Below are positions 51,862 to 62,391 of a DNA stretch of 64,000 nucleotides, piece after piece. Every line of letters begins with the position of its first letter. Position 1 is the stretch's first letter. The position numbers and the translations under genes are program-made. The DNA comes from Citrobacter sedlakii NBRC 105722. Lineage in GTDB: Bacteria; Pseudomonadota; Gammaproteobacteria; Enterobacterales; Enterobacteriaceae. The notes beneath the pieces are model-generated. The model had not been told where the DNA came from. It saw only the letters and a list, made by a program, of their open reading frames with translations, and searched no databases. The stretch lies in contig NZ_BBNB01000001.1 in assembly GCF_000759835.1 (NCBI RefSeq), forward strand, positions 372,001 to 436,000, in the 5' to 3' direction.

Positions 51862-53658
51862 ATGCTTAAACGTTGTCTCTCTCCGCTCACGCTGGTCAAC
51901 CAGGTAGCGCTTATCGTCATGCTCTCCACGGCTCTTGGGATGGCGGGAATGGCTGTTTCCGGCTGGCTGGTACAGGGCGTTCAGGGCAGCGCCCACGCCA
52001 TCAACAAAGCCGGTTCGCTGCGCATGCAGAGCTATCGCCTGCTCGCCGCGGTGCCGCTACAGGGTAACGATCAGAAATTGCTGGACGAGATGGAACAGAC
52101 GGCATTTAGCCCGGAGCTCACCCGCGCCGCGCAGCGCGACGGCCAGCAGGCGCAGCTTAAGGCCTTACAGGCATACTGGCGCAGCGAGCTGTTGCCCGGT
52201 CTGCAACAGGCCAACAGCCGCGAGGCGGTCGCCGCTGACGTCGGACGCTTCGTTACCGGTCTGGATAATCTGGTTTCGGCGTTTGACCATACCACGGAAA
52301 TGCGTATCGAACGCGTGGTGATGGTACATCGGATGATGGCGATTTTTATGGCGCTGCTGCTGGTCTTTACCATCATCTGGTTACGCGCGCGCTTGCTTCA
52401 ACCCTGGAAACAGCTGCTGTCGATGGCCCGCGCCGTCAGCCATCGCGACTTTACCCAGCGCGCACGCATCAGCGGACGTAACGAGATGGCAATGCTCGGC
52501 GATGCGCTGAACAACATGTCTGACGAACTGGCGGAAAGCTATTCAGTTCTCGAGCAGCGGGTAAAAGAGAAAACCGCCGGGCTGGAGCAAAAGAATCAAA
52601 TCCTTTCGTTCCTCTGGCAGGCAAACCGCCGTCTGCACTCGCAGGCGCCGCTGTGCGAGCGGCTCTCGCCGGTGCTGAACGGACTGCAAAACTTGACGCT
52701 GCTGCACGACATTGAGCTGCGGGTTTATGACCAGGAAGATGAAGATAATCATCAGGAATTTACCTGTCAGTCTGACAGTAGCTGCGACGACAAGGGCTGC
52801 CATTTGTGTCCGCGCGGAACATTGCCAGAGAGTGACGGCGGCATGACCCTGAAATGGCGTCTGACCGACACCCACACCCAGTACGGCATTCTGCTGGCAA
52901 CCCTGCCGCCGGGCGGACACCTGAGCCACGATCAGCAGCAACTGGTCGACACGTTAGTCGAACAGCTTACCGCTACGCTGGCGTTGGATCGTCATCAGGA
53001 ACGCCAGCAGCAGTTGATTGTCATGGAAGAGCGTGCAACCATTGCGCGCGAACTGCATGATTCCATTGCCCAATCGCTGTCCTGTATGAAGATGCAGGTC
53101 AGTTGTTTGCAAATGCAGGGTGACACGTTACCGGAAAGCAGCCGCGAGTTGCTGAGCCAGATCCGCAATGAACTGAACGCCTCGTGGGCGCAATTGCGCG
53201 AACTGTTAACCACTTTCCGGCTACAGCTGACCGAGCCTGGACTGCGTCCTGCGCTGGAAGCCAGTTGCCAGGAATACAGTGCCCGCTTTGGCTTTACGGT
53301 AAAACTGGATTACCAGTTGCCGCCCCGCCTGGTGCCGTCGCATCAGGCTATTCACCTGCTGCAAATTGCCCGCGAAGCGTTAAGCAACGCGCTCAAACAT
53401 TCGCAGGCCGATGAAGTGGTCGTCACTGCGGCGCTAAAAGGTAAGCAGGTGAAATTAACCGTCCAGGACAACGGCTGCGGCGTGCCTGAAAACGCCGAAC
53501 GCAGCAATCACTATGGCATGATCATTATGCGTGACCGGGCCCAGAGCCTGCGCGGTGATTGCCGGGTGCGCCGTCGCGAGACGGGAGGCACTGAAGTCGC
53601 TGTCACCTTTATTCCCGAAAAATACTTCACTGAAGTGCAAGGAGATACCCATGAATAA
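51862..53658 (+). CDS. narX: Nitrate/nitrite sensor histidine kinase NarX
   Basis: 598-residue membrane sensor. Two N-terminal membrane helices bracket a periplasmic domain with the nitrate-binding P-box around [15 protein letters not shown] linker, a Cys cluster ([15 protein letters not shown]), the H-box [17 protein letters not shown] with the phospho-His, and a HATPase domain (QDNGCGVPE). Start ATG 51862 is supported by AAGGAAGAAGG; a longer ORF start is rejected. Overlaps narL by eight bases. Confidence 0.97.
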   Translation: MLKRCLSPLTLVNQVALIVMLSTALGMAGMAVSGWLVQGVQGSAHAINKAGSLRMQSYRLLAAVPLQGNDQKLLDEMEQTAFSPELTRAAQRDGQQAQLKALQAYWRSELLPGLQQANSREAVAADVGRFVTGLDNLVSAFDHTTEMRIERVVMVHRMMAIFMALLLVFTIIWLRARLLQPWKQLLSMARAVSHRDFTQRARISGRNEMAMLGDALNNMSDELAESYSVLEQRVKEKTAGLEQKNQILSFLWQANRRLHSQAPLCERLSPVLNGLQNLTLLHDIELRVYDQEDEDNHQEFTCQSDSSCDDKGCHLCPRGTLPESDGGMTLKWRLTDTHTQYGILLATLPPGGHLSHDQQQLVDTLVEQLTATLALDRHQERQQQLIVMEERATIARELHDSIAQSLSCMKMQVSCLQMQGDTLPESSRELLSQIRNELNASWAQLRELLTTFRLQLTEPGLRPALEASCQEYSARFGFTVKLDYQLPPRLVPSHQAIHLLQIAREALSNALKHSQADEVVVTAALKGKQVKLTVQDNGCGVPENAERSNHYGMIIMRDRAQSLRGDCRVRRRETGGTEVAVTFIPEKYFTEVQGDTHE

Positions 53659-54301
53659 TCCGGAACAGGCAACCATCCTGCTCATCGACGATCATCCGAT
53701 GCTGCGGACCGGCGTCAAACAGCTTGTCAGCATGGCTGCGGACATTACCGTGGTCGGCGAGGCCAGCAATGGCGAACAGGGTATTGAACTGGCGGAATCG
53801 CTTGACCCGGATCTGATCCTGCTGGACCTGAATATGCCTGGCATGAACGGTCTGGAAACCCTCGACAAGCTACGGGAAAAGGCGTTGTCCGGCCGTATCG
53901 TGGTGTTCAGCGTCTCAAACCATGAAGAAGACGTGGTCACCGCGCTCAAACGCGGCGCGGATGGCTACCTGCTAAAAGATATGGAGCCGGAAGATCTGTT
54001 GAAGTCCTTACAGCAGGCCGCCGCCGGCGAAATGGTGTTGAGCGAAGCGTTAACGCCAGTGCTGGCCGCCAGCCTGCGCGCCAACCGCGCCACTTCTGAC
54101 CGCGACGTGACCCAGCTTACCCCGCGCGAGCGCGATATCCTGAAGCTCATCGCCCAGGGTCTGCCAAATAAAATGATCGCCCGCCGTCTGGACATCACCG
54201 AAAGCACGGTAAAAGTTCACGTCAAACATATGCTGAAAAAAATGAAGCTGAAATCGCGTGTAGAAGCCGCAGTATGGGTGCATCAGGAACGCATTTTCTG
54301 A
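53651..54301 (+). CDS. narL: Nitrate/nitrite response regulator NarL
   Basis: 216-residue LuxR-type regulator. The receiver domain has Asp59 ([13 protein letters not shown]) and Lys in LLKDMEP. The C-terminal helix-turn-helix runs about 155-205 ([20 protein letters not shown] onward) and reads TACYYMT heptamers such as those at narG and narK. The TGA stop abuts the ychO stop with no spacer. Confidence 0.97.
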   Translation: MNNPEQATILLIDDHPMLRTGVKQLVSMAADITVVGEASNGEQGIELAESLDPDLILLDLNMPGMNGLETLDKLREKALSGRIVVFSVSNHEEDVVTALKRGADGYLLKDMEPEDLLKSLQQAAAGEMVLSEALTPVLAASLRANRATSDRDVTQLTPRERDILKLIAQGLPNKMIARRLDITESTVKVHVKHMLKKMKLKSRVEAAVWVHQERIF

Positions 54302-55708
54302 TTACTCCTCCGGGAGCAGTCGCCAGCGCGGATCGTCATCCGGCATCGCCATAAACGGCTCCGTCAGCGCAAGCGTGATCTCATTGGAGGAGACACGCTG
54401 ACCTTTTTCGTCTTCCACCACCACCGACAGCCGCCAGCGGTTGGTCGCCCCTTCACTGCTGTCCCATGCTGGCATAATGATCGTCCAGCCATCAATGCTG
54501 TCAGGATCAGACCCGGAGGTCAGGCTCAGCGCCTGGGTATCGCCCTGCCAGGTCAGGTGGCGCACCCCGTGCAGACTGCGCACCTGGAGTTTCAGCGCTA
54601 CCGTTTCTCCGGCATGCAGATCCCACGGCGGCGTCGCCAGAAACACGCTCAACGTTTTGCGCTGACGATATTCCATGGTAGGCAGGTTGTTACGCTGTGG
54701 ATTGTCATAGCGACTGCCGCGCAGTGATTGACTGGCCGCCACTTCGCTGGCTGACAATTGCTTTTTCAGCGGTACGCCGAAGCGATAGTTGAGGTTCAGA
54801 CCAAGATTGTTCTGGCTGACGCCGCTCTCGCCCTGCTTGTGCTGGGCGGTCACCGTGACCAGCGGCACCGGGGTGTAATTGAGCCCCAGACTCACCGCCA
54901 CCGGATTATGGTAGCCCGTCCCGGAGTCAAACAGATCGACGCTGTCGCCAAAATATTGTTCCACACTGACCCGGGTATTGAGGTGCTGGTAGAACGGCAT
55001 ACGCATTTCCGCGCTGAGGTCATATCCGCGCGCCATCCGCTGTTCCAGCGTATCCGTGTGCGTCTGCCAGGAGGCGAACGGCTGGTAATAATTCGCGGAC
55101 AGGCGTAAATATTCTCCCCACGCTTCCGCTCCCAGCCCTGCGCGCTGCAGGTTCTCATCGAGAAGATTGTCGTAAAAGGTGTTATAGCCCAGCAACCAGC
55201 CGTCGCGCGCCCAACGCTGTCCGATACCGACATTGCTCACCAGCCCATCGTCCTGTTGCGTCAGGCCCAGTTGACTCCATGTGAGGTAGCGGGTGTTATC
55301 CTGCCAGGGGATAAACCAGCTTCCGCGGCTACCGTTGAAATTGCCTTCGTTGTCGACCTGAACATTGACGCTGGCGTTGCCCCACGGCGACAGCCAGGTT
55401 TCCAGTTGCTGGTTCACCTGCTCGCTGAGGGCGTCGCGCACCTGTTCGAAGGCGAACTGTTTCGCCTGCTCGCCCGCATCCAGGCCGTTATCGGTCATAC
55501 TTGCTTCGCCAAAGGCCTTCATCATTTCCGCGAAATGCTTTTCCCCCTCGTTTGACGTTGGGGTCATTCCCAGGTCGGGCAAACCATCCTGATTATTGTC
55601 GAACGGATTCTCGGCCTGATGGATAAACGTAGATTGCGCGCAGGCGTGACCGCCCGCCAGCAGCAGGAACAGGGAGAACAGCGTGGGATGAGAAACAAAA
55701 CGGCTCAA
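54302..55708 (-). CDS. ychO: Invasin/intimin-like inverse autotransporter YchO
   Basis: 468 residues with a signal peptide ending about 24 (GGHACA). The central part is an inverse-autotransporter beta-barrel (for example WFIPWQDNTRYLTWSQLGL, NTFYDNLL), and the C-terminal part (about 350-460) resembles a bacterial Ig-like domain. No long passenger is present, so it is a short member of the family. In E. coli it is linked to adhesion and motility. Convergent with narL, zero base pairs apart. Confidence 0.9.
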   Translation of the reverse strand: MSRFVSHPTLFSLFLLLAGGHACAQSTFIHQAENPFDNNQDGLPDLGMTPTSNEGEKHFAEMMKAFGEASMTDNGLDAGEQAKQFAFEQVRDALSEQVNQQLETWLSPWGNASVNVQVDNEGNFNGSRGSWFIPWQDNTRYLTWSQLGLTQQDDGLVSNVGIGQRWARDGWLLGYNTFYDNLLDENLQRAGLGAEAWGEYLRLSANYYQPFASWQTHTDTLEQRMARGYDLSAEMRMPFYQHLNTRVSVEQYFGDSVDLFDSGTGYHNPVAVSLGLNYTPVPLVTVTAQHKQGESGVSQNNLGLNLNYRFGVPLKKQLSASEVAASQSLRGSRYDNPQRNNLPTMEYRQRKTLSVFLATPPWDLHAGETVALKLQVRSLHGVRHLTWQGDTQALSLTSGSDPDSIDGWTIIMPAWDSSEGATNRWRLSVVVEDEKGQRVSSNEITLALTEPFMAMPDDDPRWRLLPEE

Positions 55709-55809
55709 ATCAGCGGCGGCTTCTTACGTCTATCGATCAATAAAACACGGTAAAAGCCTATCCGATTTTTCGCCGTTTTGCAGGCTTTCTCACACTTTCA
55801 GGATAATCC

Positions 55810-58392
55810 TTACGCTTTGCAGGGAAGCATCCGCGCCAGAATCGCTTTTAGCTCCGGTACGCAGGAGCCGCAGTGCGTACCACAGCGCAGGCTTAACCCC
55901 AACGCCGCCACCGAGTCGCAACCCTGACCTATGGCCTGAGCAATGGTTTTCTCCCCGACGCTAAAGCAACTGCAGACGATCACCCCCGGATCGGCTTGCT
56001 CGCCGTCAGCGTTTCCGCTCAGCAGCGCATGGCGCGCCCTGGCGGTTTCCGGCGGCTGGCGAAAAGCGGAGACGATCAGCGCCTCATCAAGCGCAGGCAG
56101 TACCGTTCCTGACCAGAACCCGGACATCAGCCTTCCCTGATGCCAGGCGAGCAGATGCTGCCCGTACGGCGTCGTGGCCCGCTGTATCTGCCAGCCCTGC
56201 TCAGTGTAGTGATTTTCCAGCCAGTCGGTAACGGGACGATCGGCAGCCAGCGTATAGCGCAGCCCGCATCGCGTGGCTTTTCGCCAGCGGTGAACATAAG
56301 GCGGTAGCGTCAGCAGATCGCGGCAGAACAACTCCCCCTGCCAGCGCGGCTGCCACGGGGTGATACGCACCGCCGTCTGTTTGCTTTCCGGCTGACCGGA
56401 ATGCGGGTCACACACCGGCGCGACCAGCGCGTTCACCCTCCCCTGACGGGCAAACTGATTGTTCCAGTGCATAGGTGCAAAAGCGCTCCCCTCGCGCTGA
56501 CCGGGGTGTATCATCACCCTTGCGACCATCACGCCGCGCGGCGAATGGATCCGGCACAGAGCGCCGTCAACAAGCTGAAGTCGCGCGCCATCCTGCGGCG
56601 ACAGCTCGACGGTCGGTTCGCTGATATGCTGCATCAGGCGTGGGACATTTCCGGTGCGGGTCAGCGTATGCCATTGGTCACGAATGCGCCCGGTATTGAG
56701 CACCAGCGGATACAGCGGATCGCCGCAGGTATTCATGCCCTGCGGCGCAACCGGCACCATCCGCAGACGCCGCCATGCCGGCGGCGCGTCTTGCGTGCGG
56801 CTTACCGGCCAGCGTACAGGCGTCAGATCCTGCCACTGTTCACGGCTGAGTGCCGCCAGCGCGCCGATATCGAATGCCCGCTCACCGTTATTTTCAAACC
56901 CGGAAAGCGCCGCATGTTCGCGAAAGACCTGCCACGCGTCCTGCCAGGCAAATGCGCTGGCGAATCCCAGTCGTTTCGCCATTTGCGCCACAATCCACCA
57001 GTCGGCGCGCGCTTCGCCGGGCGCGGGTAAAAACGCCCGCTGGCGCGAGATCCGCCGTTCGGAGTTGGTTACTGTGCCGTCTTTTTCCCCCCACGCCAGC
57101 GCCGGAAAACGGATATGCGCATAACGGCTGGTATCCGTCTTTTCCATTACCTCAGAGACAATCACCAGTGGGCACGCCGCCAGCGCCTGACATACCGCAT
57201 GGCTGTCCGGTAGCGACACCGCAGGATTGGTGCCCATGATCCACACCGCTTTGACCTCGCCGCTGGCGATAGCCGCAAACAAATCGACCGCCATCAGCCC
57301 GGGCGTTTGCGCCAGGCGCTCCGTCCCCCAGAAACGGGCGACGCGCGACACGTCAGCGGGTTCAAAATCCATGTGAGCGGCAAGCTGGGTCGCCAGTCCG
57401 CCGACCTCGCGACCGCCCATCGCGTTTGGCTGTCCGGTCAGCGAAAAGGGGCCGCAGCCTGCGCGGTTGACCTTTCCGCTGGCGAGGTGAACGTTGATAA
57501 TAGCATTACACTTGTTGCTGCCGCTGGCCGACTGGTTAATGCCCATGGAGTAAAGCGTGATGGCGGTCCGGGCGCTGAGAAACCAGTCATAGAAGGTGGC
57601 GACGGTCTGCCGTTCCAGCTCGCAATATTCCGCCACCCGCGCCAGCGGCCATTCGTCAGCCAGCGCCAGCGCCGCCTGACCATCGACAAAGTCGCTGTTC
57701 GCCAGCCCACGTTGCTGAAGCGCGTGGAGCAGACCGACAAACAGCCCGCCGTCGCTGCCCGGCGCGAGAGGAAGATGAAGGTCGGCGATGTCACAGGTGG
57801 GCGTACGGCGCGGATCGATCACCACCACCCGCATCGACGGGTTGTCGGCCTTTGCCTGCGCCAGGCGCTGGTAGAGTACCGGATGCGTCCAGGCGGCGTT
57901 TGAGCCGACCAGGATCACCAGTTCGCTCTGCTCGACGTCCTCGTAACTGCACGGCACCACGTCTGCGCCAAAGGCGCGTTTGTAGGCGGTTACCGCCGAC
58001 GACATGCAAAGTCGGGAGTTGGTGTCGATATTAGCGGCGCCGATAAAACCTTTCATCAGCTTGTTCGCCGCGTAATAGTCTTCGGTAAGCAACTGACCTG
58101 AGGCATAGAACGCGACCGCCTTCGGACCGTAACGGTCAATAATCGCCTGCAGCCGATGGCCTGCGGTATCCAGCGCCTGCTGCCAGTCGGTGACTTCGCC
58201 GTCCACGGTCGGGTGCAGTAAACGTTCCGCCAGCCCGGTGGTTTCGCCGAGTGCTGCGCCTTTCACGCACAGCCGCCCATAGTTTGCCGGATGCGACGGA
58301 TCGCCTCTTACGGTGACGCCCTTTTCGCTTACCTCGGCAATGACCCCGCAGCCGACGCCGCAGTAGGGACAAGTGGTTCGGGTTTCGCTCAT
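55810..58392 (-). CDS. nasA: Assimilatory nitrate reductase catalytic subunit
   Basis: 860-residue cytosolic molybdenum bis-MGD enzyme reducing nitrate to nitrite for nitrogen assimilation. An N-terminal 4Fe-4S cluster is set by Cys8, Cys11, Cys15 and Cys42 (CPYCGVGC and GRLCVKG). The C-terminus carries a BFD-like 2Fe-2S domain (VIVCSCFSVGEKTIAQAIG ... CGTHCGSC), which accepts electrons from the reductase component. ATGA overlap with the fused nasCB gene; a longer in-frame start overlaps that gene heavily and is rejected. Resembles Klebsiella NasA. Confidence 0.95.
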   Translation of the reverse strand: MSETRTTCPYCGVGCGVIAEVSEKGVTVRGDPSHPANYGRLCVKGAALGETTGLAERLLHPTVDGEVTDWQQALDTAGHRLQAIIDRYGPKAVAFYASGQLLTEDYYAANKLMKGFIGAANIDTNSRLCMSSAVTAYKRAFGADVVPCSYEDVEQSELVILVGSNAAWTHPVLYQRLAQAKADNPSMRVVVIDPRRTPTCDIADLHLPLAPGSDGGLFVGLLHALQQRGLANSDFVDGQAALALADEWPLARVAEYCELERQTVATFYDWFLSARTAITLYSMGINQSASGSNKCNAIINVHLASGKVNRAGCGPFSLTGQPNAMGGREVGGLATQLAAHMDFEPADVSRVARFWGTERLAQTPGLMAVDLFAAIASGEVKAVWIMGTNPAVSLPDSHAVCQALAACPLVIVSEVMEKTDTSRYAHIRFPALAWGEKDGTVTNSERRISRQRAFLPAPGEARADWWIVAQMAKRLGFASAFAWQDAWQVFREHAALSGFENNGERAFDIGALAALSREQWQDLTPVRWPVSRTQDAPPAWRRLRMVPVAPQGMNTCGDPLYPLVLNTGRIRDQWHTLTRTGNVPRLMQHISEPTVELSPQDGARLQLVDGALCRIHSPRGVMVARVMIHPGQREGSAFAPMHWNNQFARQGRVNALVAPVCDPHSGQPESKQTAVRITPWQPRWQGELFCRDLLTLPPYVHRWRKATRCGLRYTLAADRPVTDWLENHYTEQGWQIQRATTPYGQHLLAWHQGRLMSGFWSGTVLPALDEALIVSAFRQPPETARARHALLSGNADGEQADPGVIVCSCFSVGEKTIAQAIGQGCDSVAALGLSLRCGTHCGSCVPELKAILARMLPCKA

Positions 58393-61300
58393 GATGCCTC
58401 CGCGCGCAGCAGCAGCGCCTGATTGCCGACCCACACCGTCCCGCCTTCCACTTTCACCGGCCACGCGCGTACCATCGGTTCGCCGCTGTCGCACTGACGG
58501 CCATCGCGCAGGCGAATACGCTGTTTATACAGTGGTGAAATGACGATCGGTTCGCCGCCGGCGTCGCCCAGAATGCCGCGGGAAAGCACGTTGGCGTCGC
58601 TGCCCGGCTCGCGATCGTCCAGCGCGAACACCGTTTCGCCAAAGCGGAACAGCGCAATCTGCCGCTCACCCAGTCGCGCGCCGACGCCCAGGCGTTCCGG
58701 GATCGCCTCAACGGCGCACACCGCCTGCCAGGGTCGCTGGTTTTCCTCCTGCGGCTGGCTGATGAGGGTTGACCGGAACAACGCCAACTGCTGCGGGTCG
58801 TTCAACGTGGTTTGCCACTCACACTGGTAGCTTTCCACCACGCGCGCCATCTCCTGCTCCAGCTCGTCGGCAATGCCGAGGCTATCGTTGAGGATCACCT
58901 CGCGGAGGTAAGCAATGCCGCCTTCGAGATTATCCATCCAGGTACTGGTACGCTGTAAGCGGTCGGCCGTGCGAATGTAGAACATCAGAAAGCGATCGAT
59001 GGTGCGTATCAGCGTGTCGCTGTCCATATCGCTGGCAAACAGATCGGCGTGACGCGGTTTCATGCCGCCATTGCCGCACAGGTACAGGTTCCAGCCCTTA
59101 TCGGTAGCAATAACCCCGACATCTTTGCCCTGTGCTTCGGCGCATTCTCGGGTACAGCCGGACACCGCCATTTTGATTTTATGTGGCGCGCGCAGCCCTT
59201 TATAGCGATGCTCAAGCCTCACCGCCAGTCCGGTGGAGTCCTGTACGCCGTAGCGACACCAGGTCGAGCCAACACAGGATTTCACCGTCCGCAGCGACTT
59301 GCCGTAGGCGTGCCCGGTTTCAAATCCGGCGGCAATCAGGTCGCGCCAGATATCCGGCAGTTGTTCCAGTCGCGCGCCAAAGAGATCGATGCGCTGACCG
59401 CCCGTGATTTTGCTGTACAGCCGATAGCGTTTGGCGATCTCGCCCATCGCGATCAACCCGTCAGCCGTCACTTCTCCCGCCGCCATTCTTGGCACGACCG
59501 AATAGGTGCCGTCTTTCTGAATGTTGGCGAAAAAACGATCGTTGGTATCCTGTAGCGGCCTGTGCGCAGGCTTCAGCAGATAGTCATTCCAGCACGAGGC
59601 CAGCACCGAACCGACCAGCGGCTTACAAATTTCGCAGCCGTGGCCCTGTCCGTAGCGACTAATCAATTGCTCAAAGGTATGGATCCGGTTAACCCGCACC
59701 AGGTGGTAGATCTCCTGACGCGAATACGAAAAGTGTTCGCAGATATCCTTTTTGACCTCCACGCCCTGAGCGGCAAGCTGATGTTCCATCACCTGTTTAA
59801 CCAGCGCGCTACAGCCGCCGCAGCCAGTCGCCGCCTTGGTGCACTGCCTGATCGCGGGGATATCGGTTGCGCCCGCGCTGACCGCCTGGCAGATATCCGC
59901 TTTGCTGACGTTATGACAGGAGCAAACCTGCGCGCTGTCCGGAAGCGCCGCCACGCCGAGGGCAGCAGGCGCGCCAGCGGAAAGCGCAGGTAAAATCAGC
60001 GACTCCGGCCGGGCGGGAAGCGCAATCCCGTTCAGCATCATCGGCAACAGCGTGGCGTAGTCGCCCACGTCCCCCACCAGCACACCGCCGAGCAACGTTT
60101 TGCCGTCGGCGCTAACGACGATTTTTTTATAGATTTGCTCAGGACCGTCGGTCCACTGGTAGCTTTTTGCGCCTGGCGTGCGGGCCTGCGCGTCGCCAAA
60201 CGAGGCGACATCCACGCCCAGAAGTTTCAGTTTGGTGCTCATGTCCGCGCCGCTAAAACACGCCGACTCCTGCGCCAGTCCGGCGGCAACCACTCGCGCC
60301 ATCTGATACCCCGGCGCAACTAGTCCATAAATCCGCCCTTCCCAGAGCGCGCATTCGCCAATGGCGTAGATGGCGTCATCAGAGGTCAAACACCGGCTGT
60401 CTATGCGGATCCCCCCGCGTTCACCGACGGCTAATCCGGCGTCGCGCGCCAGCGCATCCTGCGGGCGGATCCCGGCAGAAAAGACCACCATATCGGTTTC
60501 CAGACGCTCGCCATCGGCAAAATGCAGGATCAGACCGTCCGCCGTGGTCACAATCCCGGTGGTCGCTTTCGCGGTGTGCACGCCTACGCCCAGCGCGTCG
60601 ATTTTCTCGCGCAACATCGCCGCGCCAGCGTCATCCAACTGTACCGCCATCAGGTTTGGCGCAAATTCAACAACGTGCGTTTCCAGCCCAAGCTGGCGCA
60701 GCGCGTTTGCCGCTTCCAGCCCCAACAACCCGCCGCCGATCACAACCCCACGACGCGCCGCTTTGGCCTTCGCCGCAATGGCGTTCAGATCGTCCAGCGT
60801 GCGGTAAACAAAGCAGCCAGGCGAATCATTGCCCTTGACCGGCGGCACGAACGGATACGATCCGGTAGCCAGCACCAGCTTATCCCAGTGGGTTTCATGA
60901 CCGCTGGCGGTACGAATTATCCGCCTCTCCCTGTCGATAGCGACGACGCGCTGCGACAGTCGTAATTCAATGCCGTAGCGGATAAAAAAGTCCTCCTCCA
61001 CCAGCGACAGCGACTGCGCGCTACGTCCGGCAAAGTATTCCGACAAATGTACCCGGTCATAGGCGGCGTGACGCTCTTCACCGAATACCACAATCTGATA
61101 CTGCTCATGCAGGTTGCGGCTTACGCACTGCTCAAGGAAATGGTGGCCTACCATTCCATGTCCCACAACGGCCAGCGTCGGTTTTGTCATCGTCTTCAGT
61201 CCTGCAACCGTCGGTTGCGTGTCAAAGTGGTCGAATAACCAGTCAGGATGTGCCGTCGCGCGCTGCGCCAGCAGTTCGGTAAACGGCGCGGCGCTGCGGC

Positions 61301-62381
61301 AATCGCCCATCAGTAACGCGCCGGCAAGTTTGCCGCCACGAATAAGCAGACGCCGATAATGTCCGCTGAGTGGATCAAGGCTGGAATACACCTCGTCGCC
61401 GGGAAGGGTTTCCACCGCGCCTGCGCTGAACAGGTCAATGCCGGTCACTTTCAGGCGGGTTCCCGACTCCTGCCAGCGAAAACCGTCCTGCGGCGCGCCA
61501 CAAAGACGGGCCGCCAGCACCGCCGCCTGCGCCAAACATGGCGCGACCAGCCCCCATGTCTGACCGTTGATTTCACAGCACTCGCCCATGGCGCTGACAT
61601 TCGCTATGTTGGTACGTAACTGCGCATCAACAACAATGCCGCGCTGGCACGCAATGCCGCTTTCCTGCGCCAGACGAATATTGGGCTTCACGCCGGTGGC
61701 GATAATCACCCGATTTGCCGCCAATACCCGCCCGTCCTGTAGCGTCACGGTCTGTTCTGCAATACGCGCGATGCCGGATGAAAGGAAACAGTGGATCCCG
61801 CGGGTGGTGAGTTGCGCTTCCAGTAGCGCACTGGCCTGATGGTCAAGCTGTTGTTCCATAAGACGATCTGCCCGGTGCACCAACGTGACGTTGTCACACG
61901 AATAGCGTAACGCCGCGGCGGCTTCTACCCCGAGCACCCCGCCGCCCAGTACTATCGCGGGGCCACCTGCCTGACAGATCTTTTCTACATCCTGGACGGT
62001 GCGGAACGCCGTGACATGCGCCTGGTCAGCCCCCTCAACCGGCGGGATAAAAGGGTCGGAACCGGTGGCAAAAACCAGTTCATCCCAGTCCAGGGTGCGC
62101 CGGGTGGTGGTAAGCGTTCTGGCGTGGACATCGACGGCGATCACCGCCTCCCCGTTCAGTACCGTAATACCGTGGTCGCGATACCATTGCGGCGCGTGCA
62201 GCACCGTTTCAGCAAAGGGCTTTTCGCCACCGAGCACCGGCGTCAGCAGGATGCGGTTGTAAGCAGGCTGCGGCTCATCGCCAATCAGAGTAATGCGATA
62301 CGGACGCCGTTCGTCGGCAACGAGTATTTCCACCAGTCGGGTGGCCGCCATACCGTTGCCGATAATCACCAGTCGCGTCAT
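58389..62381 (-). CDS. nasB: Fused NasC-type reductase / NADH-dependent assimilatory nitrite reductase with NirD-like domain
   Basis: 1330 residues in one open frame. Residues 1-397 are a NasC-like NADH/FAD reductase (GNGMAATR; LGGGVLGVEAAA), the electron donor of NasA. Residues 398 to about 1216 are a NirB-type nitrite reductase: FAD/NADH domain starting MTKPTLAVVGHGMVG, a BFD-like 2Fe-2S segment (about 818-860, CSCHNV and TGCGGC), then siroheme and 4Fe-4S Cys pairs in CVGSTWC and CTREC (about 1037 and 1072). Residues about 1217-1330 are NirD-like. Reduces nitrite to ammonium. AAGGAGGAG precedes the ATG. In Klebsiella oxytoca nasC and nasB are described as separate genes. Confidence 0.92.
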   Translation of the reverse strand: MTRLVIIGNGMAATRLVEILVADERRPYRITLIGDEPQPAYNRILLTPVLGGEKPFAETVLHAPQWYRDHGITVLNGEAVIAVDVHARTLTTTRRTLDWDELVFATGSDPFIPPVEGADQAHVTAFRTVQDVEKICQAGGPAIVLGGGVLGVEAAAALRYSCDNVTLVHRADRLMEQQLDHQASALLEAQLTTRGIHCFLSSGIARIAEQTVTLQDGRVLAANRVIIATGVKPNIRLAQESGIACQRGIVVDAQLRTNIANVSAMGECCEINGQTWGLVAPCLAQAAVLAARLCGAPQDGFRWQESGTRLKVTGIDLFSAGAVETLPGDEVYSSLDPLSGHYRRLLIRGGKLAGALLMGDCRSAAPFTELLAQRATAHPDWLFDHFDTQPTVAGLKTMTKPTLAVVGHGMVGHHFLEQCVSRNLHEQYQIVVFGEERHAAYDRVHLSEYFAGRSAQSLSLVEEDFFIRYGIELRLSQRVVAIDRERRIIRTASGHETHWDKLVLATGSYPFVPPVKGNDSPGCFVYRTLDDLNAIAAKAKAARRGVVIGGGLLGLEAANALRQLGLETHVVEFAPNLMAVQLDDAGAAMLREKIDALGVGVHTAKATTGIVTTADGLILHFADGERLETDMVVFSAGIRPQDALARDAGLAVGERGGIRIDSRCLTSDDAIYAIGECALWEGRIYGLVAPGYQMARVVAAGLAQESACFSGADMSTKLKLLGVDVASFGDAQARTPGAKSYQWTDGPEQIYKKIVVSADGKTLLGGVLVGDVGDYATLLPMMLNGIALPARPESLILPALSAGAPAALGVAALPDSAQVCSCHNVSKADICQAVSAGATDIPAIRQCTKAATGCGGCSALVKQVMEHQLAAQGVEVKKDICEHFSYSRQEIYHLVRVNRIHTFEQLISRYGQGHGCEICKPLVGSVLASCWNDYLLKPAHRPLQDTNDRFFANIQKDGTYSVVPRMAAGEVTADGLIAMGEIAKRYRLYSKITGGQRIDLFGARLEQLPDIWRDLIAAGFETGHAYGKSLRTVKSCVGSTWCRYGVQDSTGLAVRLEHRYKGLRAPHKIKMAVSGCTRECAEAQGKDVGVIATDKGWNLYLCGNGGMKPRHADLFASDMDSDTLIRTIDRFLMFYIRTADRLQRTSTWMDNLEGGIAYLREVILNDSLGIADELEQEMARVVESYQCEWQTTLNDPQQLALFRSTLISQPQEENQRPWQAVCAVEAIPERLGVGARLGERQIALFRFGETVFALDDREPGSDANVLSRGILGDAGGEPIVISPLYKQRIRLRDGRQCDSGEPMVRAWPVKVEGGTVWVGNQALLLRAEAS

Positions 62382-62391
62382 CTGCTCCTCC

